A stretch of 64,000 bases of DNA. Origin: Lachnospiraceae bacterium 28-4 (GTDB lineage: Bacteria; Bacillota; Clostridia; Lachnospirales; Lachnospiraceae). The stretch spans positions 186,001 through 250,000 of the forward strand of contig KE159599.1 of assembly GCA_000403275.2 (NCBI GenBank). Reading direction: 5' to 3'. The notes under the pieces are model-generated. The model was not told the origin of the DNA. It did no database searches and saw nothing but the letters and a program-made list of their open reading frames with translations. The translations under genes and the position numbers were made by a program. Positions 35,892 through 44,255 of this stretch are shown piece after piece; the stretch's first letter is position 1; every line of letters starts with the position of its first letter.

Positions 35892-36157
35892 GGATTGCGG
35901 TTAAAAAGTCCCTGTCCACAGGGGCGGCCTGGCCCGGCCAAAGGGAGCAAAAGGCTTGCGGGGCGCAGGGGCGAAAAGGTTTTGTAAGCACGGCTTAATG
36001 CACGACGGAAAGGAGACTTCCCCAGAAGGCTCCTTGGAGTGTTTCGTGCATCAGAGTGCGCACAAAACCTTTTTCGCCCCCTGCGCCCCGCAAGTCTTCC
36101 GCTCCCTTTGGCCGGGCCAGGACGCCCCTGTGGACAGGGACTTTTTAACCGCAATCC
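35892..36157. repeat. Giant hairpin B just after pfkB (266 bp)
   Basis: Arms of about 94 bases pair almost completely (outer GGATTGCGGTTAAAAAGTCC and its complement; about four mismatches and two single-base gaps over the arm). The centre carries an inner hairpin: ATGCACGA/TCGTGCAT around AAGGAG-CTTC/GAAG-CTCCTT. It begins 16 bases past the pfkB stop. Its sequence is unrelated to hairpins A, C and D. Confidence 0.92.
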
Positions 36158-36173
36158 GTCCTCCCCAGAACCT

Positions 36174-37100
36174 TTACCGCCTCTCTATCTCCACTCTCTC
36201 CAACAGGTCCTCCGCCAGTTCCAGCGTAATGTCCCCGCTTTCCAGTGTAGCCGTATTTGCTGCCGATATGGCCGCCGCTCTTTTTAATGCCGTGTAATTG
36301 TCCTCCCCTTTTAACAGCGACATTGCATAGGAAGCTACCACGCTGTCCCCGCAGCCTACCGTATTGACTGCCTTTACCGCAGGCGGTTTGGCCCAGAGCG
36401 TCTCTCCCTCCGTCACCGACAGCAGTCCTTTTTTTCCAAGGGAAACAAGAACATGCTCTATGCCTGTTCCGCGCAGTTTTTCCGCCGCCCTGCCGATTTC
36501 TCCTATATCTTTTAGCTTATGCCCGACCAGATATTCCAGTTCCTTCTGATTCGGCTTGATCATAAACGGCGCGGCTTTGATTCCATGGAGAAGAGCCTCT
36601 CCGCTCGTATCCAGAATGCATCTCCGGCCGGCTTTTTTCCCGGTCTCCACCAATTTCCGGTAAATGTCCGCCGGTATTCCCTTGGCCACGCTTCCCGACA
36701 TAATCACCAGGTCGCAGTTTTCCACCTCTTTCTCATAATCGGCGGTAAAACATTCCAATTCCTGCGCCGATATTACCGGCCCCGGTTCCAGTATTTCCGT
36801 TACATAACCGTCCTCCGCAATCACGTTGATGCTGCTCCTCGTCTCCCCTGCAACCTTGGTAAAGCGGCACAGGGCATGAATCTCCTGCATACAGTTTTCG
36901 ATAAACTGCCCCGTATATCCGCCGAGAAATCCTGCCGTTGCCACCTCGTATCCATACTGGCGCAGGATCTTTGCCACATTAATGCCTTTTCCCCCCGCAA
37001 TATTATTTACCGTGCGCATACGGTTCACCTGGCCGAGCATCAAGGCTCCCGTCGTATATGTCTTATCCACCGCCGGATTCAACGTTATCGTTAATATCAT
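36174..37100 (-). CDS. 1-phosphofructokinase-like PfkB sugar kinase
   Basis: About 308 residues. PfkB/ribokinase fold: MILTITLNPAVDKTY start, GGKGINVAKILRQYG substrate region, and the catalytic loop GCGDSVVASYA with the general-base Asp. Closest in pattern to fructose-1-phosphate kinase (FruK) or tagatose-6-phosphate kinase. No fruA PTS gene is adjacent, so the substrate is not certain. ATG at 37100 has GAGGG upstream. It closes the secDF-recJ group. Confidence 0.85.
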   Translation of the reverse strand: MILTITLNPAVDKTYTTGALMLGQVNRMRTVNNIAGGKGINVAKILRQYGYEVATAGFLGGYTGQFIENCMQEIHALCRFTKVAGETRSSINVIAEDGYVTEILEPGPVISAQELECFTADYEKEVENCDLVIMSGSVAKGIPADIYRKLVETGKKAGRRCILDTSGEALLHGIKAAPFMIKPNQKELEYLVGHKLKDIGEIGRAAEKLRGTGIEHVLVSLGKKGLLSVTEGETLWAKPPAVKAVNTVGCGDSVVASYAMSLLKGEDNYTALKRAAAISAANTATLESGDITLELAEDLLERVEIERR

Positions 37101-37143
37101 ATCTTCCCTCATTTCCGCTGCTCCGCAGCTGGCAAAATTTTTT

Positions 37144-38925
37144 CTATTGGTATCCGCGCATAACGATCTGAACGCTTTCCCTTCCTCCGTATCTGTTGAT
37201 ATCCGGATAGTAAATAATGCTGACCGGGATGTCTACCCTTTCTCCCTGATACAGCCGGTTTACCATATATTCCCCCGCCTTTTCCACGAGAAAATCATGG
37301 AAGGCCTCCAGATCCCCAAAATATACCATGTCATAAAATCCCCCATTTCCATCCGTTATTCCATACTTCCCTACATTTCTGTTTTTCCCCACAATCCTTC
37401 CGTTTATGATATGTATATCTTTCTGGGCAAAAACAGGCTTGACATTGCCGGCACCGAAAGGTTCCAACAGCCCCAGCTGTTCAATCAGCCCTTTGGAAAT
37501 ATAAGCCAGGGGCATTGCCACGTCGATATGGATTTTTTCCTCCAGGTCTTTCTCCGTCAACTGGCACTTTTCGTTGATCTTTTTTCGGAAAGCATCCACA
37601 TCCCCTTCCCGCATCGACAATCCGGCCGCCATTTTATGACCGCCATATTTTGTAAAAAACTCTTTACATCCGGTCAATTCTTCATACATATGGTAGCTTT
37701 CGACAGAGCGCCCGGAACCCTTGACCCCGTCTTCCCCCCTGGTCAGCACAAACGCCGGCTTTCCATACTTTTCACGTATCCTTCCCGCAATGATTCCTGC
37801 CAGGCTTTCATGCACTTCGGGCAGATAAACCACAAGAACTCTGTCCTTCCGCAGACCTTCCCTTTCTATGACAGCCACCGCTTCTTCCGTTCCTTTTACC
37901 GTCATTTCCTTTCGAATGTCGTTCAGGTTTTTAAGTTCTGCGGCAATCCTTACCGCTTCCTCCCTTTCCCTGCTCTGTAAAAGCTCCAGCGCCCGCTTCG
38001 CCGTATCCAGCCTCCCCGTAGCATTCATGCACGGGCCAAGGATAAACCCTATATGATATGCTGATATCTGCCGCCGTTCCACGCCGCATACTTCCATCAG
38101 AGCCCGCAGCCCCGGGTTTCTCGTATTTCGCATGTTCTCCAGTCCCTGCTTTACAATAATGCGGTTTTCATCCCTAAGCTCCATCAGATCGCATACGGTC
38201 GCGAAAGCGGCCACCTCCAGCAGTTCCTCCGAAAGTTCCTCTCTCTCCCTTTCCGAAACCACATCACAAAACTCATGCAAAAGCTGTTGTACCAGTTTAA
38301 AAGCCACTACTGCGCCGCATATATTTTTGCAAGGATAAAGGCAGTCCGGCCTTTTCGGATCTACCACGGCAGCAGCTTCCGGCAGCAGATATTTCCTCTC
38401 TCCATCCTCCATCTCTTCATAAGGAATCTCGTGATGATCCGTCACCACTACTGTCATGCCAAGCCTTTTCCCATAATCGATCTGGGCCGCCGCCGCGATC
38501 CCGTTATCACAGGTAACGATCGTATCGACCCCTTCCGCCAAAGCCTCTTCCATCAGAACTTCGTTCAATCCATAACCGTCCCTGATCCGGTGGGGAATCA
38601 CCGTATCCACCAGCGCTCCGCAGACCGTCAGCCCTTTGAGCAGAATATAAGAAGCGCAAATACCGTCCGCGTCATAATCCCCGATCACCCTTATCTTTGC
38701 TCCTGCTGCAATTTTATCCTTCAATATGGAGGCCGCCTTGTCCATATCCTTTAACAGCGAAGGATCGTAAAGATCCTTTTTCCCCCCAGTCAGATACTTG
38801 CGGATATCCTCCTCTTCTATGATATCCCGGTTACGGATCAAACGGGCGATCACAGGGTCTATCCCATATTTTTCGGCTATACCCTGAAAATCCGCTCTTT
38901 TCGCCGCAATCAGCCATTGTGCCAT
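37144..38925 (-). CDS. recJ: Single-stranded-DNA exonuclease RecJ
   Basis: 593 residues. 5'-3' ssDNA exonuclease of the DHH superfamily used in recombination and mismatch repair. Metal motifs: GDYDADGICA near 65, VTCDNGI, VVTDHHE (DHH box), and the GPCMNATGRLDTA region; the DHHA1 domain carries SGRSVESYH and GGHKMAAGLS. The C-terminal OB-like domain is present. Separated from secDF by a hairpin. Confidence 0.95.
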   Translation of the reverse strand: MAQWLIAAKRADFQGIAEKYGIDPVIARLIRNRDIIEEEDIRKYLTGGKKDLYDPSLLKDMDKAASILKDKIAAGAKIRVIGDYDADGICASYILLKGLTVCGALVDTVIPHRIRDGYGLNEVLMEEALAEGVDTIVTCDNGIAAAAQIDYGKRLGMTVVVTDHHEIPYEEMEDGERKYLLPEAAAVVDPKRPDCLYPCKNICGAVVAFKLVQQLLHEFCDVVSEREREELSEELLEVAAFATVCDLMELRDENRIIVKQGLENMRNTRNPGLRALMEVCGVERRQISAYHIGFILGPCMNATGRLDTAKRALELLQSREREEAVRIAAELKNLNDIRKEMTVKGTEEAVAVIEREGLRKDRVLVVYLPEVHESLAGIIAGRIREKYGKPAFVLTRGEDGVKGSGRSVESYHMYEELTGCKEFFTKYGGHKMAAGLSMREGDVDAFRKKINEKCQLTEKDLEEKIHIDVAMPLAYISKGLIEQLGLLEPFGAGNVKPVFAQKDIHIINGRIVGKNRNVGKYGITDGNGGFYDMVYFGDLEAFHDFLVEKAGEYMVNRLYQGERVDIPVSIIYYPDINRYGGRESVQIVMRGYQ

Positions 38926-38951
38926 AACTCATCCCCTCTTTTCAACCAAAG

Positions 38952-38989
38952 CCCCGCCGAAAGCAATTTTAATATTGCCGCCGGCGGGG
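38952..38989 (-). terminator. Hairpin between secDF and recJ
   Basis: CCCCGCCG pairs with CGGCGGGG, then an inner GCAAT/ATTGC stem after a 3-base mismatch. On the minus strand CTTTGGTTG follows, a weak T-tract, so read-through into recJ is likely. Confidence 0.55.
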
Positions 38990-39003
38990 AAATTTATCTT
39001 ATC

Positions 39004-41250
39004 TTATGCTTTCTTTTCAAACTTTGTCCTGAACACATACCACAGCGCTCCCGTAATGCATACCGAAGAATACGTTCCGCATACAATACCTACCATAAGG
39101 GGCAGCGCAAACTCGCGGATACTCGTAACTCCGAAAATATAAAGGGAAGCTACCATAAAGAACGTCGTCAGGGAAGTAAAAATGCTCCTCGACAAAGTCT
39201 TGCTGACGCTGTCGTTTACCACATCTTCCAGGCTGTCCTTTTTGCCCATCAGAGCCATATTCTCCCTGATCCTGTCAAAGATAACGATCGTCGCATTAAT
39301 GGAATATCCTACGATTGTCAGCATACACGCGATAAACGTACTGCTTACGGACACTTTTGCCGCCGCATAGAATGCCAGTACCACGAGAACATCATGCACG
39401 AGAGCCAGCACCGCGCTCGCTCCGAAACGGATATCCTTAAAGCGGAACCAAATGTAAAGAAGCATGCACGCTGTCGCTACCAGAATAGCCACTACCGCAT
39501 CGGACTGCATTTCGCTGCTGATCGTCGAACTGATGGTCTCCGCCGTAATTTTTTCCGCATCCGCAGAGAAATTATTTACCATCGTATCTTTAAACTGCTC
39601 TCTTTCCGCTACCGTCAAAGTCCTCGTCTTAAAGATCACTTCATTGGTTCCTGCCACCTTCTGCGTCTGTACGTTTCCGTCGCCGGTAATCGCCTCAATC
39701 GAAGGCACGATATCCTGATCGATCTTTTCAATCGTCATATCCTCATTAAAGGTTACGTTCGTGGAAGTACCGCCCACAAATTCCAGACTGTAGTTCAAAG
39801 CGCTTCCGCCGGACGACTTATTCACGCCCATCACAATGAATCCTGCTGCGATAATAGCCAGGGAAACGGCGAAAAATACTTTTCTCCTGGATAAGAAAGC
39901 GATCGCTTTGCTTTCCTTTCCGATGCCATAAAGGGATACTTTTTTCAATCCTGCCGCATACATGGCTTTCATAATCGATTTCGTAATGACCAATGCGGTA
40001 AACATGGATACCACGATACCAAGCCCCAGAGTCTGTGCAAATCCTTTGATCGTTCCGGACCCTATAAATCCAAGTACAAGGGCCGCGATCAACGTAGTCA
40101 CATTTCCGTCCAGGATAGCGGAAAACGCCTTCTCAAAACCGATTTTCACTGCCGACTGCACGGTTTTTCCTGTCGCCAGCTCTTCCCTGATCCTGGCAAA
40201 AATAATGACATTCGCATCCACCGCCATACCGATTGAAAGGATGATGCCGGCAATACCCGGCAAGGTCAAGGTGATTTCAAATAAATTCAGGAGTACGACG
40301 ATCATCGCCGTATAAATTGCCAGCGCAAGGCCTGCCGCCACACCCATAAGCCAGTAGACCGCGATCATAAAGATCACCACAAGGCCGAAGCCCACAGCCG
40401 CCGCCTTAAGGCTCGTACTGATCGCCGCGCTTCCCAGCTGGGCGCCTACCACGTTAGAACGCAGTTCTTCCAGCTCCAGCTTCAATCCGCCGATACGTAT
40501 CGTGGACGCAAGCATGTCCGCCTCTTCAAAAGTAAAACTTCCCGTAATCTGGGCATTTCCGTCAGTGATCGCCGCATTTACCATAGGCGCGCTGATGATT
40601 TCGTTATCGTAATAGATTGCGATGCTTTCTCCCTTTTCATATGCCTTTCTGGTAGCATCCGCAAACTTCTTTGTCCCCTCCTGGGTCATCGTCAGGTCTA
40701 CCCCGAACTGGCTGCCCTGCATATTGTCATTGATGCTGCCGGCACGGGCATCCTTCACATCCGTTCCCGCCAGCACCGTAGAACCGTCGGCCTGGAGTTC
40801 CGAAATATCTCTCAGCATAATATAGACCAATTCCCCGTTTTCATCCATAGTCGCCGTATAATTCAGGCCGCCTTCCGGATCTGTTTCCGAAAGAAAGAAC
40901 AAGGAACCAGGTTTGCCCAACTCCTCCAGAATCGCATTGGCATCGGATACACCTGGTATTTCGATGCTGATTCTGTCATTCCCTTCCTGATACACCTGAG
41001 CTTCCGTGCTGTATTTTTCCACACGTTTCTGAAGTTTGTAAATCGTATCCGCCATATCTTCTTTGGAAGGATTTTCTTCCCCCACCACCTGATAAGTGAT
41101 GCTGACACCGCCGGCCAGATCAAGCCCCAGCTTGATGCCCGACGCCGCTCCCGCTTTCTCGGTTCCGATTCCCTCTACCGCGGTATAGGATAAACCGCCT
41201 AAAAGCAGAACCATCACAAGCAGGACAATAATCGCCTTATTTTTTTTCAT
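39004..41250 (-). CDS. secDF: Fused protein translocase subunit SecDF
   Basis: 748 residues, SecD and SecF joined in one chain. N-terminal helix, periplasmic P1 domain (LGLDLAGGVSITYQV), then SecD helices with DANVIIFARIREEL, followed by a SecF half with GGTSTNVTF and NATIVIFDRIREN. Twelve membrane helices expected. Uses proton motive force to aid protein export after SecA. Next to the SCIFF genes, a linkage conserved in Clostridia. Confidence 0.95.
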   Translation of the reverse strand: MKKNKAIIVLLVMVLLLGGLSYTAVEGIGTEKAGAASGIKLGLDLAGGVSITYQVVGEENPSKEDMADTIYKLQKRVEKYSTEAQVYQEGNDRISIEIPGVSDANAILEELGKPGSLFFLSETDPEGGLNYTATMDENGELVYIMLRDISELQADGSTVLAGTDVKDARAGSINDNMQGSQFGVDLTMTQEGTKKFADATRKAYEKGESIAIYYDNEIISAPMVNAAITDGNAQITGSFTFEEADMLASTIRIGGLKLELEELRSNVVGAQLGSAAISTSLKAAAVGFGLVVIFMIAVYWLMGVAAGLALAIYTAMIVVLLNLFEITLTLPGIAGIILSIGMAVDANVIIFARIREELATGKTVQSAVKIGFEKAFSAILDGNVTTLIAALVLGFIGSGTIKGFAQTLGLGIVVSMFTALVITKSIMKAMYAAGLKKVSLYGIGKESKAIAFLSRRKVFFAVSLAIIAAGFIVMGVNKSSGGSALNYSLEFVGGTSTNVTFNEDMTIEKIDQDIVPSIEAITGDGNVQTQKVAGTNEVIFKTRTLTVAEREQFKDTMVNNFSADAEKITAETISSTISSEMQSDAVVAILVATACMLLYIWFRFKDIRFGASAVLALVHDVLVVLAFYAAAKVSVSSTFIACMLTIVGYSINATIVIFDRIRENMALMGKKDSLEDVVNDSVSKTLSRSIFTSLTTFFMVASLYIFGVTSIREFALPLMVGIVCGTYSSVCITGALWYVFRTKFEKKA

Positions 41251-41284
41251 CTTCGTTTCTCCTCTTTTTTATTGAATATGCGCC

Positions 41285-42718
41285 TTATTCTGCCAAAGCC
41301 GCTTTTATCATAATCGCGCATTCAATGCGCTTTCTCTGCAATTCACAGCCAAGATCATATGCATCGTTAATATTTTTATGGAAATTATAGGAATTTGCCG
41401 CACAGCCTCCGCTGCAATAAAATTTGGCGAAACAATCCCGGCATTTTTCCTTGGCATATACATTGCATGTCTTAAATTCATCCCTGATATCGGTACGCGT
41501 AATGCCTTCCTCCACATTGCCCATCAAAAATTCTTCTTTTCCCACAAATTGATGGCATGGGTACAAATCGCCCCAAGGCGTTACCGCCAAATATTCCGTA
41601 CCCGATCCGCAGCCGGAAAGCCTCTTAGCCACACAGGGACCCCCTTCCAGATCGATCATAAAATGGAAGAAATTCACCGGTTTTCCCGCCTTCCTTCTTT
41701 CCAGCAGTTCCACGGCCAGCCGGTCATATTCCGCCAGAAGGGTTTCCAGGTCTTCCTCCCTCAAGGCATAGTCATCGGAAGGCTCCGCCACCACTGGCTC
41801 CACCGAAATCTGTTCAAATCCCAGATCGGCCAGGTGCTCCACATCCTTCGAAAAATCCAGGTTATTCCTCGTAAAAGTCCCTCTCACATAATAATTCATC
41901 TGCTTTCTGCTCTCAGCCAGCTTCTGAAACTTCGGAACGATCTCCTCATAGCTGCCCTGTCCTCCCCTGTGGGGACGCATCCTGTCGTTGACTTCTTTTC
42001 TCCCGTCGATGCTGAGAACTACATTGCTCATTTCTTTATTGACAAATTCCATAACTTCTTCGTTCAGAAGAACGCCGTTGGTCGTCAGCGTAAAGCGGAA
42101 TTTTTTATGAAAAGTCTCCTCCAGGCTCCTTCCGTATGCCACCAGATCCTTTACCACCTGCCAGTTCATCAGCGGCTCCCCGCCGAAAAAATCCACTTCC
42201 AGGTTGACCCGGTTCCCCGAATTCGCCACAAGGAAATCCAGCGCCTTTCTCCCCGTTTCATAGCTCATCAAAGCCCGTCTTCCATGATATTCTCCTTCTT
42301 CTGCAAAACAATATCTGCAAGCCAGGTTACAGTCATGAGCCACATGCAGACAAAGCGCCTTGACTACCGTTTCCCTTTTTTTAAAATCACCGATATAGCC
42401 TTCATAAATATCCGGCGCATAAAGCTGCCCCGCTTCCTTTAATGCAAGGATCTCTCCCAGCGCCTCCCGGATCTCCTCCTCCGCATAAGGCAGATGCAGC
42501 CCTTCTATCTTTTCCATCCATGCCCCGCTGCATAGCTGCGAACCGCATGACTGCTCACTGCAATGCTGTGAACTGCAATGCTGCGCGCTGCATTCCTCAC
42601 CGAGCAATTCTTCCACCACACGAATCAAATCGTAAACAACATCATCCACCACATGCACGGAACCGCTGTTTACGTCCAATACGATATTGTATCCATTGTT
42701 TTTATACTGATGTACCAC
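41285..42718 (-). CDS. scfB: SCIFF radical SAM maturase with Cys repeat insert
   Basis: About 477 residues. Radical SAM/SPASM enzyme that forms thioether links in the SCIFF peptide encoded upstream. N-terminal peptide-recognition region (HQYKNNGYNIVLDVNSGSVH), SAM cluster CNLACRYC at ~130-137, then SPASM auxiliary-cluster cysteines (SGCGSGTEY, YPCHQF, CNVYAKEKCRDCFAKFYCSGGC). I choose the GTG at 42718 with AAAGGG nine bases upstream; a 41-residue upstream extension looks non-coding. Residues ~43-65 contain five cysteines spaced every five residues, an insertion I do not know from other members. Confidence 0.93.
   Translation of the reverse strand: MVHQYKNNGYNIVLDVNSGSVHVVDDVVYDLIRVVEELLGEECSAQHCSSQHCSEQSCGSQLCSGAWMEKIEGLHLPYAEEEIREALGEILALKEAGQLYAPDIYEGYIGDFKKRETVVKALCLHVAHDCNLACRYCFAEEGEYHGRRALMSYETGRKALDFLVANSGNRVNLEVDFFGGEPLMNWQVVKDLVAYGRSLEETFHKKFRFTLTTNGVLLNEEVMEFVNKEMSNVVLSIDGRKEVNDRMRPHRGGQGSYEEIVPKFQKLAESRKQMNYYVRGTFTRNNLDFSKDVEHLADLGFEQISVEPVVAEPSDDYALREEDLETLLAEYDRLAVELLERRKAGKPVNFFHFMIDLEGGPCVAKRLSGCGSGTEYLAVTPWGDLYPCHQFVGKEEFLMGNVEEGITRTDIRDEFKTCNVYAKEKCRDCFAKFYCSGGCAANSYNFHKNINDAYDLGCELQRKRIECAIMIKAALAE
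42524..42592 (-). repeat. 15-bp tandem repeat in scfB encoding CSxQx pentapeptides
   Basis: Four full units and a part unit: CSAQH, CSSQH, CSEQS, CGSQL, CSG. The DNA keeps a TGCAG-----CAG pattern with period 15 bp. The array is in frame, in the linker between the recognition region and the radical SAM core. Confidence 0.9.
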
Positions 42719-42841
42719 TTCACCAATCCCTTTCCGGTCAAAGCTTCGCAGCATGCTCCCTCGGCTGCACAAAGAAGTTTTCCCTTCGCGTGCCGTACAT
42801 CCCCTGCGGCATATTCTCCCTGCATGGGCCTGTGCATACAA

Positions 42842-42872
42842 TAAGCAGCGATGTCAATCCAATCGCTGCTTA
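42842..42872 (-). promoter_or_regulatory. Hairpin between scfA and scfB
   Basis: Perfect 11-bp stem (TAAGCAGCGAT and its complement) with a 9-base loop, 43 bases after the scfA stop and ~120 before the scfB GTG. No T-run follows, so it is more likely an RNA-stabilising or attenuating element setting the high peptide-to-enzyme ratio than a full terminator. Confidence 0.65.
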
Positions 42873-42915
42873 CGAAGTCTTTATTCTCAGCCTGTCCAAA
42901 TGTCAAACTGCGACG

Positions 42916-43059
42916 TTATTTCACCTTTTCGCAGCTCTGATTGCCTACGGTACAAGATGTCTTGCAAGCTGACTGGCAAGAAGTCTGGCACTCGCCGCAT
43001 CCGCCCTTTTTCATAGATTCTTTATAGTCTCTTGTGCTTAATGTCTTTATATGTTTCAT
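42916..43059 (-). CDS. scfA: SCIFF six-cysteine ribosomal peptide precursor
   Basis: 47 residues. N-terminal leader MKHIKTLSTRDYKESMKKGG, then six cysteines (21, 24, 28, 32, 36, 43), which is the defining pattern of SCIFF (six cysteines in forty-five residues), the near-universal RiPP precursor of Clostridia. ScfB makes thioether bonds between cysteines and acceptor residues. AGGAGG sits seven bases before the ATG. It lies between the TIGR04086 gene and scfB. Biological role of the mature peptide is unsettled. Confidence 0.96.
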   Translation of the reverse strand: MKHIKTLSTRDYKESMKKGGCGECQTSCQSACKTSCTVGNQSCEKVK

Positions 43060-43104
43060 CACAAAGCCTCCTAATATTTTATGAACTTTCTACACATTTA
43101 CTGT

Positions 43105-43113
43105 AGTATAGCA
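43105..43113 (-). promoter_or_regulatory. Extended -10 promoter of scfA
   Basis: Minus strand TGC-TATACT, an extended -10 about 45 bases before the scfA ATG; the -35 position (TTTTCC) is poor. It is downstream of hairpin C1. Confidence 0.55.
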
Positions 43114-43152
43114 TAGATTCTCCGCAAGGAAAAGGATTTTTTTGATAAAATC

Positions 43153-43583
43153 ACGGAAATCCATTTTGAAGGTCCAGGGCATGGCAGGGAGGGTGCAGAC
43201 AGCAGGGGAAAGGGCGGGCGGAGACGGGACGGGGAAAGACAGACAGAGGCGGGACGGAACAGGCGGTGCATGGATTTCCGCTGCTTTACGCAGGGAAATA
43301 AGATTTTCTTAATATTCCGTTCTGCAAACAGCAATTTGGGGACATGGATGTCACCAAAAGCCAGCGATGAGCCAGGATGGCGAATAGCTGGCGGTTGCGT
43401 CCGGCTGCTATTGTTTTCCCGGAATATTTAGAAAATCCATTTCCCGAAGCCGGCACGGAAATCCATGCACCGCCTGTTCCGTCCCGCCTCTGTCTGTCTT
43501 TCCCCGTCCCGTCTCCGCCCGCCCTTTCCCCTGCTGTCTGCACCCTCCCTGCCATGCCCTGGACCTTCAAAATGGATTTCCGT
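43153..43583. repeat. Giant hairpin C1 (431 bp), family C
   Basis: Arms 43154-43280 and 43456-43582 are 127-bp perfect inverted repeats. Each arm starts CGGAAATCCAT and ends ATGGATTTCCG. The 175-bp core pairs further (GGGAAAT..GATTTTCT.AATATTCCG with its complement) and holds two small hairpins (GACA/TGTC; GCCAGC/GCTGGC). The core is about 85 percent identical by eye to that of C2 at 60449-60622, but the arms differ. Flanked by TTTGATAAAATC (43141) and TTTGGTAAAATC (43583), a probable target duplication. Lies between the TIGR04086 gene and scfA. Confidence 0.93.
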
Positions 43584-43646
43584 TTGGTAAAATCCTCCTA
43601 AAATGCAAAAGAGCGCAACCCGCAAGCCACGCCCTTTCCAAATATC

Positions 43647-44069
43647 TCAATGCGCCAGCATCCCGCCCAGCATCCCGCTTCCCGCGCAAAGACAGAACAC
43701 CGTTACAAAATTGGTCGCCACATCCGCTATGCTCCTGTTTACCGCCAAAGATACGAGAGCCAGAACCGCGAAGTAAAGCGTCCCCATGCAAAGCCCCCAT
43801 AAAAATTTCCTGCTTCCGGCGCGTTTTCCTGCCAACAGCCCCGCCAGAAAGGTAACCGCTATGTAAATCACAATAATTCCGATATTCACAATTTTTTCCT
43901 GCAAGCTGAAACGATACAGCAAAAGAGCCAGCAAAAGCAACAGCCCTGCGGTCAGCACATAGGAAAAAAGCAGACATTTCATTATAAAAAGGATTCCCTC
44001 CCCGCTCAGCATATTGCCCATTTGGGGTTCTCCTTTATTTTTCGATCGCATCCTCCCCATTCTTTCCAT
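43647..44069 (-). CDS. TIGR04086-family membrane protein
   Basis: About 140 residues with four hydrophobic helices (ILFIMKCLLFSYVLTAGLLL, IVNIGIIVIYIAVTFLAGLL, FLWGLCMGTLYFAVLALVSL and VTVFCLCAGSGMLGGML). Pattern and position fit TIGR04086, a Clostridia membrane family found beside the SCIFF genes and secDF. Function unknown; a link to SCIFF export or signalling is guesswork. ATG at 44069 has AAGGAG seven bases upstream. Confidence 0.75.
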   Translation of the reverse strand: MERMGRMRSKNKGEPQMGNMLSGEGILFIMKCLLFSYVLTAGLLLLLALLLYRFSLQEKIVNIGIIVIYIAVTFLAGLLAGKRAGSRKFLWGLCMGTLYFAVLALVSLAVNRSIADVATNFVTVFCLCAGSGMLGGMLAH

Positions 44070-44149
44070 AATCAATCTCCTTCCGCTATTTCTATCTTTT
44101 TAATATATATTCCCCTTCTTCCCGTAAATTGCCTGAATCATGAAATATC

Positions 44150-44178
44150 TTGACACCCAACATACAATATTGTAATAT
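44150..44178 (+). promoter_or_regulatory. Promoter of the CorC-like gene
   Basis: TTGACA, 17-base spacer, TAATAT, close to consensus, ~78 bases before the TTG start at 44256. Confidence 0.8.
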
Positions 44179-44255
44179 TTCATATATGCTTTCGGCCATT
44201 GCGGGCGGAAGACGGCAACACAAAATTATTAAGTTACATAAGGAGTGAGAAAATT

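Noticed and set aside
35825-36297. Arg/Cys/Pro-rich open frames across hairpin B
   Set aside because: Mirror-image translations of the two arms, with no ribosome sites or similarity.
42719-42841. 41-residue N-terminal extension of ScfB with extra cysteines
   Set aside because: A GTG with good ribosome site starts the conserved HQYKNNGYNI region; the extension is unlike the family and overlaps intergenic sequence after the scfA hairpin.
43164-43570. Open frames of 65-94 residues within hairpin C1 on both strands
   Set aside because: They are products of the GC-rich palindromic arms, mirror each other and have no start signals.
43153-43583. Retron or group II intron explanation for the giant hairpins
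   Set aside because: No reverse transcriptase or intron-encoded protein lies in the window, and the a1/a2 repeat and intron domain V signatures were not seen.
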